Numbered from the stretch's first letter, positions 8,287-18,939 are shown. The stretch is DNA of 64,000 bases from Opacimonas viscosa (GCF_024199005.1 NZ_JANATA010000003.1:86450-150449); one strand, 5' to 3'. Translations and numbers: made by a program. Notes: generated from the letters alone by a model not told the origin.

Positions 8287-9432
8287 TCATAAAGCCGCTT
8301 TTAATAAATCAGCTTTGTCGGTTTTTTCCCATGGATATGCGTTATTACCAAAGTGCCCGTACGCCGCTGTTGGTAAATAAATTGCGCGCTCTAGGTCGAG
8401 CATTTCGATTAAGCCATAAGGTCGTAAATCAAAATGTTCGCGGACTAATTGAGTGATTACCTCATCAGCAACTTTACCCGTACCGAAGGTATTGACACTG
8501 ATAGATGTCGGCTCAACCACACCAATTGCATAAGATACTTGTATTTCACATTTATCAGCGAGTCCTGCTGCCACGATATTTTTTGCGACATAACGGCCAG
8601 CATAAGCCGCTGAACGGTCCACTTTTGAAGGATCTTTTCCAGAGAAAGCACCACCACCATGGCGAGCCATACCGCCATATGTGTCGACAATGATTTTACG
8701 CCCCGTCAAACCACAATCACCCACTGGACCACCAATAACAAATCGGCCGGTAGGGTTGATATGGAACTTCGTATCAGCCGTAATCCATTTTTCGGGTAAA
8801 ACGGGCTTTATGATCTCTTCCATCACCGCTTCACGCAGATCGGGAGTACTTATAGTGTCAGCATGTTGCGTCGATAAAACAACCGCATCAATCCCAACAG
8901 GTTGGCCATTTTCATACACGAAAGTGACTTGAGATTTGGCATCTGGGCGCAACCAGTCAAGTTTTCCTGATTTGCGAATTTCTGCCTGGCGACGCACTAA
9001 TTTATGTGAAAACATGATTGGTGCGGGCATGAGTTCTTCTGTTTCATTACAGGCATAGCCAAACATTAAACCTTGGTCACCGGCCCCTTGTTCTTCACGA
9101 CTACCACGGTCAACACCTTGGTTAATGTCTGCCGATTGCTTGCCAATGGCGTTTAAAACGGCACACGAATCCGCATCAAAACCCATGTCTGAGCTAACAT
9201 AACCGATTTCTTTTACGGTATCTCGGGTGATTTTCTCGATATCTACCCAAGCGTGAGTATTAATTTCACCACCTACTAGCACCATACCCGTTTTAACAAA
9301 TGTTTCACAAGCTACTCGGGCAGTAGGATCTTCAGTCAAAATAGCATCAAGAATCGCATCAGAAATTTGGTCGGCGACTTTATCTGGATGACCCTCAGAA
9401 ACCGATTCTGAAGTAAATAAATGTTGTGACAT
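8287..9432 (-). CDS. metK: S-adenosylmethionine synthase
   Basis: A 381-residue cytoplasmic enzyme making S-adenosylmethionine from ATP and methionine. Family motifs are complete: [19 protein letters not shown] at the start, [12 protein letters not shown] (the ATP-binding hexapeptide region), and [19 protein letters not shown] (P-loop-like). I chose the ATG at 9432 ([10 protein letters not shown]) because AGAGG lies at the right distance before it and the homologous protein begins there; an in-frame GTG six bases upstream is less likely. Its promoter carries a MetJ operator (see 9544-9572), so the gene is expected to be repressed by MetJ with S-adenosylmethionine. Confidence 0.97.
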   Translation of the reverse strand: MSQHLFTSESVSEGHPDKVADQISDAILDAILTEDPTARVACETFVKTGMVLVGGEINTHAWVDIEKITRDTVKEIGYVSSDMGFDADSCAVLNAIGKQSADINQGVDRGSREEQGAGDQGLMFGYACNETEELMPAPIMFSHKLVRRQAEIRKSGKLDWLRPDAKSQVTFVYENGQPVGIDAVVLSTQHADTISTPDLREAVMEEIIKPVLPEKWITADTKFHINPTGRFVIGGPVGDCGLTGRKIIVDTYGGMARHGGGAFSGKDPSKVDRSAAYAGRYVAKNIVAAGLADKCEIQVSYAIGVVEPTSISVNTFGTGKVADEVITQLVREHFDLRPYGLIEMLDLERAIYLPTAAYGHFGNNAYPWEKTDKADLLKAAL

Positions 9433-9543
9433 GCGCACCTCTAAATAAAAATTGGAGTGTCGTTGTAATAATTGTTGTTATCCGTCTTAAATCCAAACGC
9501 CAGTATTTGCGAGAATGGATTTGGCATAAAATGCAGTTTATCA

Positions 9544-9572
9544 GTTTTACCGTCTAGACGTCTATATGTCTA
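9544..9572 (-). promoter_or_regulatory. metK promoter with MetJ operator (met boxes)
   Basis: Read on the minus strand, a -35 element TAGACA (9572-9567) is followed after 17 bases by a -10 element TAAAAC (9549-9544). Between and across them lie contiguous 8-base met boxes. 9556-9563 is a perfect AGACGTCT, 9564-9571 is ATATGTCT (6 of 8), and 9548-9555 is TACCGTCT (5 of 8). MetJ is known to bind tandem copies of AGACGTCT and repress met genes. Here the operator fills the promoter spacer, a classic repressor position about 115 bases before metK. Confidence 0.85.
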
Positions 9573-9736
9573 TTTACGTTTTTATCGGTATATGGTTCAT
9601 AGATTTTAAGAAAAAGTTAGACACTGGTCTTAACTCCCTAAAAACTGTGAAGAAAAGTCGCAAATATGATTGAACAAACACTGAGTCTGGGGGACAATGA
9701 AGAGATTATTTATTGCATCATTTCAGTAATCGAAGG

Positions 9737-9765
9737 TTGTCAGTATTTTACCTGGCAGTCAGAAT
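9737..9765 (+). promoter_or_regulatory. Candidate sigma-70 promoter for tkt-epd-pgk
   Basis: TTGTCA at 9737-9742 and CAGAAT at 9760-9765 are 17 bases apart, 37 bases before the tkt start. The -35 is good and the -10 is weak (4 of 6). No operator was recognised. Confidence 0.4.
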
Positions 9766-9802
9766 GATTCTGCGTTAACACATTATCCCATTGGAGTTTT
9801 AT

Positions 9803-11794
9803 ATGTCCTCACGTCAACAACAAGCAAATGCGATTCGCGCCCTCAGTATGGACGCTGTCCAACAAGCTAATTCAGGTCACCCAGGTGCACCAATGGGTAT
9901 GGCGGATATTGCGCAAGTGTTATGGACAGACTTTTTAGCCCATAACCCTGCAGATCCAACATGGGCAAACCGCGACCGTTTTATTTTGTCAAACGGCCAT
10001 GGTTCAATGTTGTTGTATTCATTGCTACACCTTTCTGGTTATGCTTTACCGATTGAAGAATTAAAGAACTTTCGCCAGTTGCATTCTAAAACGCCAGGTC
10101 ACCCTGAATATGGTTATGCACCCGGTGTGGAGACAACTACCGGCCCTCTAGGTCAAGGTATTTCTAATGCGGTAGGTATGGCGATTGCAGAAAAAGCATT
10201 GGCTGCGCAGTTTAACCGTGGTGAGTTTGATATTGTTAACCACTTCACGTATGCCTTTTTAGGTGACGGTTGTTTGATGGAAGGTATTTCTCACGAAGTT
10301 TGCTCACTTGCTGGCACATTAGGCCTGGGTAAAATGATTGCGTTTTGGGATGACAACGGTATTTCCATCGACGGTGAAGTAGAAGGTTGGTTCTCTGATG
10401 ATACTCCTGCTCGTTTTAGAGCCTATGGCTGGCAAGTCATCGAAGGTGTGGATGGTCACAATGCTGACGAAATTGCATCCGCGATTCGCACAGCCCAAGC
10501 GGAATCAGAAAAACCGACGCTGATTTGTTGTAAAACTGTCATTGGTTTTGGTTCTCCTAGCAAACAAGGTACAGAGTCTTGTCATGGCGCACCATTAGGT
10601 GCCGATGAAATTGTAGCGACCCGCAAGGCGCTAGGCTGGGAACATGACGCTTTTGTCATCCCTGAAGATATTTATGCTGCATGGGATGCAAAACCACAAG
10701 GAACTAAGCGTCAACAAGCCTGGAACGATTTATTCGCCGCTTATGCCGCTGAATATCCAGAGTTAGCAGCTGAATTTACACGTCGTAACAGTAATGAATT
10801 ACCTGCAAATTGGGCAGAGACTGCTCAGGATTATATTCAATCCCTACAAGATAACCCCGCCAATATAGCTACTCGTAAAGCATCACAAAATGCCTTAAAT
10901 GCATACGGTCCTGTGCTACCTGAGTTAATGGGCGGTTCGGCAGACTTAGCCGGTTCGAATTTAACCATTTGGTCTGATTCAAAAGGCTTAACGGCAGATG
11001 ATGCATCGGGTAATTATATTTACTATGGTGTACGTGAATTTGGTATGTCAGCCATTATGAATGGGATTACTTTGCACGGTGGATTCAAAGCTTACGGTGC
11101 AACGTTCCTAATGTTTATGGAGTACGCGCGTAACGCTGTCCGTATGGCTGCATTGATGAAGCAACCTGCAATTTTTGTTTATACCCATGACTCTATTGGC
11201 TTAGGTGAAGATGGTCCGACGCACCAGCCTGTTGAGCAATTAGTCGCACTGCGTTCTACACCGAACTTAGATAACTGGCGTCCATGTGACCAAGTGGAAA
11301 GTGCAGTGGCATGGAAATGTGCGATTGAGCGCACCGATGGTCCATCTACGCTTATTTTTACCCGCCAAGGATGTGAACAACAACCACGTTCCGCACAACA
11401 ATTAGCTGACATCGCCAAAGGCGCTTATGTCCTGGTCGATAGTGCTGAAACGCCAGAATACATTTTGATTGCGACAGGTTCAGAAGTTGAACTAGCTGTC
11501 GCTGCTCAAAAAGAATTAACGGCTCAAGGTAAACAAGTGCGCGTCGTCTCTATGCCTTCTACCGATGTGTTTGATGCCCAATCTGCAGCATACAAAGAAT
11601 CTGTATTACCGGCAGCTGTAACGAAACGCGTTGCGGTTGAAGCGCTAGCCAAAGACACTTGGTACAAATATGTTGGTTTAAATGGTGCCATTATTGGTAT
11701 GGATTCTTTTGGTGAGTCAGCACCTGCCAAAGACTTATACGAGCACTTTGGAATTACTACTGCAGCAGTTGTGGCTGCAGCTCAAGCACTATAA
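9803..11794 (+). CDS. tkt: Transketolase
   Basis: A 663-residue thiamine diphosphate enzyme that moves two-carbon units between sugar phosphates, linking the pentose phosphate pathway with glycolysis. Motifs are [19 protein letters not shown] near the N-terminus, the TPP-binding [13 protein letters not shown] followed by [10 protein letters not shown], and the pyrimidine-domain block [12 protein letters not shown] and [19 protein letters not shown]. Length matches E. coli TktA (663). The ATG at 9803 is preferred over the upstream TTG at 9791 because GGAG at 9793-9796 lies just before it. It is followed eight bases later by epd and then pgk, forming one operon. Confidence 0.97.
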   Translation: MSSRQQQANAIRALSMDAVQQANSGHPGAPMGMADIAQVLWTDFLAHNPADPTWANRDRFILSNGHGSMLLYSLLHLSGYALPIEELKNFRQLHSKTPGHPEYGYAPGVETTTGPLGQGISNAVGMAIAEKALAAQFNRGEFDIVNHFTYAFLGDGCLMEGISHEVCSLAGTLGLGKMIAFWDDNGISIDGEVEGWFSDDTPARFRAYGWQVIEGVDGHNADEIASAIRTAQAESEKPTLICCKTVIGFGSPSKQGTESCHGAPLGADEIVATRKALGWEHDAFVIPEDIYAAWDAKPQGTKRQQAWNDLFAAYAAEYPELAAEFTRRNSNELPANWAETAQDYIQSLQDNPANIATRKASQNALNAYGPVLPELMGGSADLAGSNLTIWSDSKGLTADDASGNYIYYGVREFGMSAIMNGITLHGGFKAYGATFLMFMEYARNAVRMAALMKQPAIFVYTHDSIGLGEDGPTHQPVEQLVALRSTPNLDNWRPCDQVESAVAWKCAIERTDGPSTLIFTRQGCEQQPRSAQQLADIAKGAYVLVDSAETPEYILIATGSEVELAVAAQKELTAQGKQVRVVSMPSTDVFDAQSAAYKESVLPAAVTKRVAVEALAKDTWYKYVGLNGAIIGMDSFGESAPAKDLYEHFGITTAAVVAAAQAL

Positions 11795-11802
11795 GTGAAT
11801 CA

Positions 11803-12822
11803 ATGCTAAAGATCGCTATCAATGGTTTTGGCCGCATAGGGCGCAATGTATTACGTGCGCTCTATGAATCGGGTCGACAACAAGCAATTAAAGTCGTCGC
11901 TATTAATGAGATTGCTGAGCCTGAAGGGATTGCCCATCTTTTGCAATATGATACTGCGCATGGTCGTTTTGGCCATGATGTACGATTAGAGACAGTAAAT
12001 GGGCCGACATTATATGTGGATAATGACTCGATAGCGTTGCTTCAACACAGCGCTATTACGGATTGCCCTTGGGGAGATTTAGGCGTTGATATTGTGTTGG
12101 AATGTACCGGACATTTTGGTCAGGCGACACACGCTGCTCAACACATTGCGCAAGGGGCAAAGCGCGTTTTATTATCAGAACCTGGTAGTCCCGACGTCGA
12201 TGCGACCATTATTTATGGTATCAACCATGAAGAACTCACAGCCGCACATAAAATCGTTTCTAATGGTTCTTGTACCACAAATTGTATTGTCCCCGTCATC
12301 CAAGCTTTAGACGCCGCGTTTGGTGTCGAAAGTGGGACTGTGACAACCATCCATTCTAGTATGCATGATCAACAAGTTATCGACGCGTATCATCCTGATC
12401 TACGTCGTACTCGCGCGGCAAGTCAATCCATCATTCCAGTAGATACCCGTTTAGCGCAAGGTATTGAACGTATCTTGCCAAAGTTTGCCGGCAAGTTCGA
12501 AGCCATCGCTGTACGTGTACCAACGATCAATGTTACCGCGATGGATCTTTCTGTGACTTTACGTGACAAGGTTGATATTGGCCAAGTTAACCAGGTTTTG
12601 AAAGCTGCCAAAGTGGGTAAGTTAAGCGGTATTCTAGATTATACCGAAGCACCATTGGTGTCGGTAGATTTTAATCATGATGCGCATTCTTGTATCGTTG
12701 ATGGCACACAAACTCGTGTCAGTCATGGCCAGCTCGTAAAAACATTAGTCTGGTGTGACAACGAGTGGGGCTTTGCCAATCGCATGCTCGATACTGCATT
12801 TTGTATGCATCAATTTTCATAA
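11803..12822 (+). CDS. epd: D-erythrose-4-phosphate dehydrogenase
   Basis: A 339-residue GAPDH-family enzyme. [19 protein letters not shown] is the Rossmann start, SNGSCTTNC holds the catalytic Cys, and [19 protein letters not shown] with [15 protein letters not shown] is the Epd-type, not GapA-type, sequence. Epd oxidises erythrose-4-phosphate to 4-phosphoerythronate, the first step to pyridoxal 5'-phosphate in gammaproteobacteria. Position between tkt (which makes erythrose-4-phosphate) and pgk is the usual one. No gapA is in the window. A glyceraldehyde-3-phosphate activity is possible but is usually weak in Epd. Confidence 0.93.
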   Translation: MLKIAINGFGRIGRNVLRALYESGRQQAIKVVAINEIAEPEGIAHLLQYDTAHGRFGHDVRLETVNGPTLYVDNDSIALLQHSAITDCPWGDLGVDIVLECTGHFGQATHAAQHIAQGAKRVLLSEPGSPDVDATIIYGINHEELTAAHKIVSNGSCTTNCIVPVIQALDAAFGVESGTVTTIHSSMHDQQVIDAYHPDLRRTRAASQSIIPVDTRLAQGIERILPKFAGKFEAIAVRVPTINVTAMDLSVTLRDKVDIGQVNQVLKAAKVGKLSGILDYTEAPLVSVDFNHDAHSCIVDGTQTRVSHGQLVKTLVWCDNEWGFANRMLDTAFCMHQFS

Positions 12823-12840
12823 TTTTTTCAAGGATTTTCC

Positions 12841-14004
12841 ATGACTATTCAAGCCATGTCTGATTTAGATTTACACAACAAAACCGTACTGATTAGACAA
12901 GACCTAAATGTCCCAGTCAAAAATGGTATAATTACGTCAGATGCCCGCCTTAGAGCATCTTTACCGACTTTGAAAACCGCCTTAGCAAAGGGGGCTGGCG
13001 TCATTGTAATGTCGCATCTAGGGCGGCCGACCGAAGGTGAATTTGCTGCAGAATTTTCGATGGCACCCGTCGCGAAGTATTTATCTGAAGCACTTGACCT
13101 AGAAGTCACTCTAGCAGATGATTTGGATAATGTAGTGGTGACGCCAGGACAAGTCGTTTTACTTGAAAATGTCCGCTTTAACGTTGGTGAGAAAAAAGAT
13201 GCTGATGATCTCGCTAAACGCTACGCAGCTTTGTGTGATGTATTTGTTATGGATGCTTTTGGTACCGCTCATCGGGCTCAAGCTTCCACTCATGGCGTCG
13301 CAAAATTTGCTCCAAATGCCTGTGCTGGTCCTTTGCTTAAAGCTGAACTAGATGCGCTTGGCAAGGCAATGGATAACCCTAAACGTCCATTGGTAGCTAT
13401 TGTTGGTGGTTCAAAAGTCTCCACTAAGTTAACGGTATTAAATTCTTTAGCCCCAATGGTCGATCAGCTGATTGTCGGTGGTGGTATCGCAAATACTTTT
13501 ATTGCCGCAGAAGGTCATGCTGTTGGTGGCTCTTTATATGAAGCCGACCTCATTCCTGAAGCACAAAAATTACAAGCAGACGCCCAAGCGAATGGCGGTA
13601 ATATTCCTGTTCCAAGTGATGTGGTAACGGGCAAAGCGTTCTCTGCAGACACAGAAGTGACAACCAAGCCAGCATCAGCAATAGCGGCTGATGAAATGGT
13701 GTTTGATATTGGTCCTGATACAGCCGCTACCTTATGTGAAATATTAAAAAATGCAGGTACGATTGTATGGAACGGCCCAGTTGGTGTATTTGAATTGGCC
13801 CCATTTGCTGCAGGTACTAAAGCGATTGCAGAAGCCATCGCCGAAAGCTCAGCATTTTCTATTGCAGGGGGTGGAGATACGTTAGCTGCCGTTGATATGT
13901 TTGGTATTGCGGACAAAGTGTCATATATATCAACCGGTGGCGGTGCATTTCTAGAGTTTTTAGAAGGTAAGACATTGCCAGCAGTTGCAGTTTTAGATAA
14001 ATAA
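12841..14004 (+). CDS. pgk: Phosphoglycerate kinase
   Basis: A 387-residue two-domain glycolytic kinase converting 1,3-bisphosphoglycerate and ADP to 3-phosphoglycerate and ATP. N-terminal substrate site motifs [14 protein letters not shown] and [11 protein letters not shown] are present, then [14 protein letters not shown] and the nucleotide-site ends [11 protein letters not shown] and [12 protein letters not shown]. Length equals E. coli Pgk (387). It is 18 bases after epd in the same operon. No terminator is apparent after it; an inverted repeat at 14077-14110 lies downstream. Confidence 0.97.
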   Translation: MTIQAMSDLDLHNKTVLIRQDLNVPVKNGIITSDARLRASLPTLKTALAKGAGVIVMSHLGRPTEGEFAAEFSMAPVAKYLSEALDLEVTLADDLDNVVVTPGQVVLLENVRFNVGEKKDADDLAKRYAALCDVFVMDAFGTAHRAQASTHGVAKFAPNACAGPLLKAELDALGKAMDNPKRPLVAIVGGSKVSTKLTVLNSLAPMVDQLIVGGGIANTFIAAEGHAVGGSLYEADLIPEAQKLQADAQANGGNIPVPSDVVTGKAFSADTEVTTKPASAIAADEMVFDIGPDTAATLCEILKNAGTIVWNGPVGVFELAPFAAGTKAIAEAIAESSAFSIAGGGDTLAAVDMFGIADKVSYISTGGGAFLEFLEGKTLPAVAVLDK

Positions 14005-14076
14005 AACAACACTAAAGTGGTAGGTAATAAGTTTTCCAACCTTGCATTTGTCGTATACGATATAGTGATAAAATAA

Positions 14077-14110
14077 TCTGATATATGTTTCACTTGAGAC
14101 GTATATCAGA
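14077..14110. repeat. Inverted repeat between pgk and fda
   Basis: TCTGATATA at 14077-14085 is the exact reverse complement of TATATCAGA at 14102-14110, separated by 16 bases. There is no T-run after it. It may be an operator for fda or a weak hairpin after pgk. Confidence 0.4.
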
Positions 14111-14246
14111 CAAAACATATAAGTGACTAACATACTGAGTAAAGAAATTTAACAACTATCATGACCAAACATGTAATGCTGGCGTATTGTACAAGGTATT
14201 ATAAATCTAATAAAAATCGTTTGGCTTGAGTATCTGTAACCCTACA

Positions 14247-14264
14247 CCCACCTAGTTTGGTGGG
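14247..14264 (+). other. GC-rich hairpin in the fda leader
   Basis: CCCACC at 14247-14252 pairs with GGTGGG at 14259-14264 across a six-base loop. It ends about ten bases before the ribosome site GGAGAG (14274-14279) of the aldolase gene. In an AT-rich gap this compact stem stands out; it could shield or position the ribosome site or stabilise the mRNA 5' end. Confidence 0.45.
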
Positions 14265-14284
14265 CTACAATTTGGAGAGTCGAC

Positions 14285-15184
14285 ATGACGTCAACCGCCC
14301 AACAAGCCATGCTAGAGCAAGTGCGTTCTGGTAGTGGTTTTATTGCTGCTTTGGATCAAAGTGGTGGTAGCACACCTAAAGCATTGGCTTTATACGGTAT
14401 CGAGTCAGCTGAATACAACACTGAAGACGAGATGTTTGGTAAAGTCCACGAAATGCGTACTCGTATCATTACTAATCCCGCTTTCAACGGTGAACGCGTT
14501 TTAGGAGCTATTTTATTTGAAAATACCCTAGATCGTGAAATCGAAGCAAAGGCGACAGCTAATTATTTATGGGAAGAAAAACACGTTGTTCCGTTTTTAA
14601 AAGTCGATAAAGGCTTAGAGGCTGAAGCAAATGGTGTACAACTCATGAAGACTATACCTAGCTTAGATGCTTTACTGGCAAAAGCCAATGCACAAAACGT
14701 GTTTGGTACTAAAATGCGCTCTGTGGTGAAGTTAGCGAATGCCGATGGCATAGAAGCAATCGTCAAGCAGCAGTTTACCGTAGCAAAACAAATTCTAGCC
14801 GCTGGTTTAGTACCGATCATAGAGCCAGAAGTCGATATTAATAGTCCGGAAAAAGCAGCCGCTGAGGCGCTCTTAAAAACGGCTATTTTAGCGCACTTAG
14901 ACACGTTGAATGACGGGCAACAAGTAATGTTGAAATTAACCTTACCAGAAACAGCCAACTTTTATGCAGAGTGTGTTGCACATCCTAAAGTATTGAAAGT
15001 AGTAGCTTTATCAGGTGGGTATGCCCGTGACGAGGCTAACGCTCGCTTAGCAGAAAATCACGGTATAATTGCTAGTTTTTCTCGTGCGTTAACTCAAGGG
15101 GTGAGCGCTCAGCAATGCAATGACAAATTTACTGAAACCTTGGATTCTGCAATCGCTGATATCTATGCCGCGTCTTTAACGTAG
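14285..15184 (+). CDS. fda: Fructose-bisphosphate aldolase class I (fda type)
   Basis: A 299-residue Schiff-base aldolase that splits fructose 1,6-bisphosphate. The family start GFIAALDQSGGSTPKALALY and the blocks FLKVDKGLEAEANGVQLMK, FGTKMRSVVKLAN, PIIEPEVDINSPEKAAAE and VMLKLTLPE are those of the bacterial class I enzymes (Staphylococcus Fda-like, about 296 residues), with lysines placed for imine formation. It is unrelated to the zinc class II FbaA that follows epd-pgk in E. coli. It is separated from pgk by 280 bases with its own leader and has its own terminator at 15231-15263, so it is probably a separate transcription unit. Confidence 0.93.
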   Translation: MTSTAQQAMLEQVRSGSGFIAALDQSGGSTPKALALYGIESAEYNTEDEMFGKVHEMRTRIITNPAFNGERVLGAILFENTLDREIEAKATANYLWEEKHVVPFLKVDKGLEAEANGVQLMKTIPSLDALLAKANAQNVFGTKMRSVVKLANADGIEAIVKQQFTVAKQILAAGLVPIIEPEVDINSPEKAAAEALLKTAILAHLDTLNDGQQVMLKLTLPETANFYAECVAHPKVLKVVALSGGYARDEANARLAENHGIIASFSRALTQGVSAQQCNDKFTETLDSAIADIYAASLT

Positions 15185-15230
15185 GGCATAGGTGATTTAT
15201 TATCCTGATGCATGGACACAATAAATAGAT

Positions 15231-15263
15231 AAAACCGAAGGTTAACAGGCCTTCGGTTTTTTT
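15231..15263. terminator. Intrinsic terminator between fda and ppx
   Basis: AACCGAAGG (15233-15241) pairs with CCTTCGGTT (15250-15258) around an eight-base loop and is followed by a run of T to 15263. An A-run on the left side lets it work for leftward ppx as well. Confidence 0.88.
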
Positions 15264-15267
15264 GTCG

Positions 15268-16794
15268 CTAATTCACGGTGAGTTTTATATTTAACACCTC
15301 TAAATATTTCGCTTCTTGAATTAAATCAGCCGTAAATATGGGCTTTTCTGCCAACCAGCCATCAGCAAAAGCAATAGCAATTTCCTCATCCGTAAAATCT
15401 ACTGCATACTCAGGGAGGATATCGGATTGACGTTTGATATTGAGCAAGACACCTAGCCGCAATAAAATAATCATACGCTGTACTTCTTGGTCAGAAAATT
15501 GTTCAAGAGTGGCGAATAAATCAGGTTTGATTTTTTTCCGACAAAAACGGGTTAATGTACCTAACAACAATTGTTCTTCTACATTAAAACCTGGCATTTC
15601 AGTATTTTGAATAATGTATTGTGAATGGCGTTGAAAACCCTGTGAATTAATCGCAATTCCCACTTCATGCAACAGACAACTCCAAGCTAATAAGCTTTTT
15701 ACTTTCTGTTTCTTACTCAGCCAACTAGCGGGAGCTTTCTTATATAAAGTATCTACAGTATCCCAAACACGTGCGGCTTGGGCTGGATCAATGTCATAGC
15801 GATTCGCCAAGGTTTGGGCCGTTCTTTCACGAGTCTCAGATTGAAACAGGTCGCCATGCATTTCATAAATAACCCCTTCACGCAGTGCAGAGCTAGAAAA
15901 CACCATTTCTTTGATATTTAGACTTTTAAAAATGCCCAATAGAATAGCTAGTCCAGCAGGAAAAACATCAGCCCGATCAGGCGAGACATCATTGATAGGT
16001 AAATCAGCGATATTGCCAATGTTAACGGTTTCTTTTCTGAGTGCTTTGAGGTCAGAAAGTTTAATCGTCATAAAATCCGTTTTGTGGCGGCTTAATAATA
16101 ACTGCAATATGCTTTTTATGGTGCCTGAAGTACCAATGCATTCATGCCATTTTAGGCGAATATACTTATCTTCGATCAGTTCAAGAGTTTGTCGCGTCGC
16201 AATCACTGCCGCAGCCATATTTTTCTTAGTGATTTTCCCATTGGGGAAAAAGCGTTGTGTGTAACTGACACAGCCCATTTGTAAACTTCGACAAATTTTA
16301 GGTTTGAAACCATCCCCAATGACAAACTCTGTAGAGCCTCCCCCAATATCGATAATTAAGCGTCGTCCGTCGTCAAAGTGAGTATGGGCAACACCAGAAT
16401 AGATTAAGCGGGCTTCTTCGACACCTGAAATGACCTCGACGGGGTAGGGGAGTATTTGTTTTGCTGCATGTATAAATGCATATGCATTACGCGCTTTTCG
16501 CAATGTAAATGTGGCGACAATTCGCACATGTTCAGGGGCAAAGCCCTGTAAACTTTCTTGCATACTGCGCAGAGCATCCAGGCCTCGTTCTATCGCCTCT
16601 TCTGACAGCATATTGTTAGCATCTAACCCTTGGGCGAGCTGCACCCTACGCTTTACCCGGTGCACAATTTGCAAAGAGCCAGAAACCACACGGGTAACGA
16701 CTAAATGAAAACTATTAGAACCCAGGTCAATGGCCGCCAAATGCTCTTGGTCGGGTTGATTTAACTCTTGGATGACTTGTTCAGGTTGATTCAA
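15268..16794 (-). CDS. ppx: Exopolyphosphatase (Ppx/GppA family)
   Basis: A 508-residue enzyme of the ASKHA (actin-like ATPase) fold that removes phosphate from the ends of polyphosphate chains. The N-terminal phosphate loop is AAIDLGSNSFHLVV, the second is LIIDIGGGSTEFVIG, and the C-terminal half is HD-like (WSCLLHEVGIAIN). Length and the position after ppk favour Ppx over GppA, though some pppGpp hydrolysis is possible. It lies 15 bases after ppk in one leftward operon, so synthesis and breakdown of polyphosphate are expressed together. Confidence 0.94.
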   Translation of the reverse strand: MNQPEQVIQELNQPDQEHLAAIDLGSNSFHLVVTRVVSGSLQIVHRVKRRVQLAQGLDANNMLSEEAIERGLDALRSMQESLQGFAPEHVRIVATFTLRKARNAYAFIHAAKQILPYPVEVISGVEEARLIYSGVAHTHFDDGRRLIIDIGGGSTEFVIGDGFKPKICRSLQMGCVSYTQRFFPNGKITKKNMAAAVIATRQTLELIEDKYIRLKWHECIGTSGTIKSILQLLLSRHKTDFMTIKLSDLKALRKETVNIGNIADLPINDVSPDRADVFPAGLAILLGIFKSLNIKEMVFSSSALREGVIYEMHGDLFQSETRERTAQTLANRYDIDPAQAARVWDTVDTLYKKAPASWLSKKQKVKSLLAWSCLLHEVGIAINSQGFQRHSQYIIQNTEMPGFNVEEQLLLGTLTRFCRKKIKPDLFATLEQFSDQEVQRMIILLRLGVLLNIKRQSDILPEYAVDFTDEEIAIAFADGWLAEKPIFTADLIQEAKYLEVLNIKLTVN

Positions 16795-16809
16795 AAAGAT
16801 AGACCTTAT

Positions 16810-18939
16810 TTAAGATGGCTTAGTTGGAGGATCAGTTTTGTCACTTTTGATAAAATACGGCATAGACTCAAGGCCTTTTAAGTACTTAAAAATCTCTATT
16901 TGTGAGCGTAAATGCTTGCGGTTTCCTCTGGCTACATAGTGATTTTTTTGTTCAGCATCAATCACTCGAGCTTTTAGTGTATCTCTAAATTGTAGCTCAA
17001 TCATATCGGTGATTTGTTGAATTAAACGTTTGGAGTAAATAGGACAGCCCACTTCTATACGTTTGTCCATATTACGAGTCATCCAATCAGCAGATGAGAT
17101 GAACACTTTCGGTTCGCCACCATTTTCAAATATCATGACTCGAGGATGCTCAAGGAATCTGTCAACAATACTCACTACAGAAATATTTTCTGAAAAGTTT
17201 GGAATTCCAGGTATGAGTGCACACATACCGCGAATGATCATCCGTACTTTTACACCAGATTGACTGGCGCGATATAAGTCATCGATCAATTCATTATCAA
17301 CTAGGTTATTTATTTTCAAAGTTATCCGAGCAGGTAAACCTTGGTTCAAGTTTTGAATTTCACGACGGATCAAAGACTGGATCTTAGTTCTGGTGTTTAC
17401 AGGAGATACTTGTAAATGTTGAAACTTCACGTTGCGATAAGGGTTGATAATAAAATCAAACACTTCTAAGCCTTCGACAGCAAGGTCCTGGTTTTTCGTA
17501 AACAAAGAGTAATCTGTATAGATCTTAGCGGTCTTCTCGTTAAAATTTCCTGTACCAAAATGGGCATAATGTATGGTTTTACCATGTTCATTGCGGCTCA
17601 CCACACAGAGCTTGGAATGGATTTTAACGCTTGGGTTACCAAATACTACGCGGATCCCAGCATCCGTCATTCGCTTAGAAACTTCCACATTGTTTTCTTC
17701 GTCAAAACGGGCTCTGAGTTCAACGACAACCGTGACTTTTTTGCCATTATCAACAGCGTCGATTAAAGAGTTAATAATACGTGAGTTAGATGCAACACGA
17801 TAGATATTGATTCGAATGTGTTTTACATGACGGTCAAAAGCGGCTTGACGTAAAAACTCGGTAAAATGTAAGAAGCGATGGTATGGGTAGTAGAGCAAGA
17901 TATCATGATGGGAGATGGCATCAAACACAGTATCAAAGTTTGTGAATTGCTGTGTACTGATTGCTGGTATTTTTTCATTTTCGAGGTAAGCGCGACCAAT
18001 GTTGGGAAACCCAATGAAGTCCTTGAAGTTACGATAATGACTCGCTTCTTGCATGGTACTTGCAGATTTGATTTTGAGTCTACGCGCTAAATCTTGGATC
18101 ATGTAGTCAGGCATACTTTGATCATGGATGACGCGAACCGGCTCCGCATACAAACGCTGTTTCATACTCTCTGATATTTTATCAACAAAACTTTCATCGA
18201 TTTCATCGTTGATACGATAATCCGCATCCCGCGTCATTTTAAAGCTGTAAGCTTGGATAGAGTCAAACTTCACGAAGCCTTTGAAAATCTGTTTGATACA
18301 CAATTTGATCATGTCATCGAGCAGAATAATTTGTTTGTTCTTTTTACTTTGTTCAGCAGGCAACTGAATGAAACGTGACATTTCTTCTGTCGGTACTTGG
18401 ACAACCGCAAATCTAGGTTCTTTTTGCTCACGGTTTAATGCGACATAAAAATAGACACTGCTACCATTCAAACGTTTCGACAAATCGACTTTATTGTCTT
18501 TTGAGGTGTGTAAGAGGATTGGGGCGATATGTCGTAAAACCTTGTTGACAAAATAATCTTGGATCCACTCTTTGTGAAAATCAGATAAGCTCTCAATCTT
18601 ACAAATTTCAATATTGTATTTTTTGAGGGTACGCAGTACTTCTCTGTGAATTTTATCAAAGCGTTTAGTGAGATGGTTAATGCGCTCTTGGATGACAGTG
18701 AATAAGGTCTTGTTTTGTTGAAGTTTGGTTTGGTCATCATGTTTCTTTGCGACAGAAATGGTCCGTTGAATTTCTGCGACTCTTACCCGAAAAAACTCGT
18801 CCAAGTTATTGGAGTATATTCCTAGAAAACGCAACCGTTCAATGATGGGGTTATTGGTATCCGCGGCTTCTTGAAGGACGCGCTCATTAAAGGCTAACCA
18901 ACTGAGTTCTTTAGGGTAATACTGCGGCTTATTTTCCAT
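16810..18939 (-). CDS. ppk1: Polyphosphate kinase 1
   Basis: A 709-residue membrane-associated enzyme that builds polyphosphate from ATP. N-terminal domain: YPKELSWLAFNERVLQEA and NNLDEFFRVRVAE. The catalytic phospholipase D-like domains carry VKIHSKLCVV (the autophosphorylated histidine region) and YAHFGTGNFNEKTAKIYTD, then AGVKVRMI-like MIIRGMCALIPG. All expected blocks are present and the length is near that of E. coli Ppk (688). It is the first gene of ppk-ppx. No Pho box could be recognised upstream. Confidence 0.96.
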   Translation of the reverse strand: MENKPQYYPKELSWLAFNERVLQEAADTNNPIIERLRFLGIYSNNLDEFFRVRVAEIQRTISVAKKHDDQTKLQQNKTLFTVIQERINHLTKRFDKIHREVLRTLKKYNIEICKIESLSDFHKEWIQDYFVNKVLRHIAPILLHTSKDNKVDLSKRLNGSSVYFYVALNREQKEPRFAVVQVPTEEMSRFIQLPAEQSKKNKQIILLDDMIKLCIKQIFKGFVKFDSIQAYSFKMTRDADYRINDEIDESFVDKISESMKQRLYAEPVRVIHDQSMPDYMIQDLARRLKIKSASTMQEASHYRNFKDFIGFPNIGRAYLENEKIPAISTQQFTNFDTVFDAISHHDILLYYPYHRFLHFTEFLRQAAFDRHVKHIRINIYRVASNSRIINSLIDAVDNGKKVTVVVELRARFDEENNVEVSKRMTDAGIRVVFGNPSVKIHSKLCVVSRNEHGKTIHYAHFGTGNFNEKTAKIYTDYSLFTKNQDLAVEGLEVFDFIINPYRNVKFQHLQVSPVNTRTKIQSLIRREIQNLNQGLPARITLKINNLVDNELIDDLYRASQSGVKVRMIIRGMCALIPGIPNFSENISVVSIVDRFLEHPRVMIFENGGEPKVFISSADWMTRNMDKRIEVGCPIYSKRLIQQITDMIELQFRDTLKARVIDAEQKNHYVARGNRKHLRSQIEIFKYLKGLESMPYFIKSDKTDPPTKPS

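Larger units (their letters stand above)
9433..9802. other. Divergent promoter region between metK and tkt
   Basis: This 370-base gap drives metK leftward and tkt rightward. It contains the metK promoter with MetJ operator (9544-9572) and a candidate tkt promoter (9737-9765), given separately. No additional gene was seen. Confidence 0.8.

Noticed and set aside
13515..14093. Minus-strand ORF of 192 codons over pgk
   Set aside because: It is antisense to pgk, which is full-length and conserved; composition reflects the shadow.
14247..14264. Riboswitch in the fda leader
   Set aside because: A single six-base stem is seen and no known aptamer pattern.
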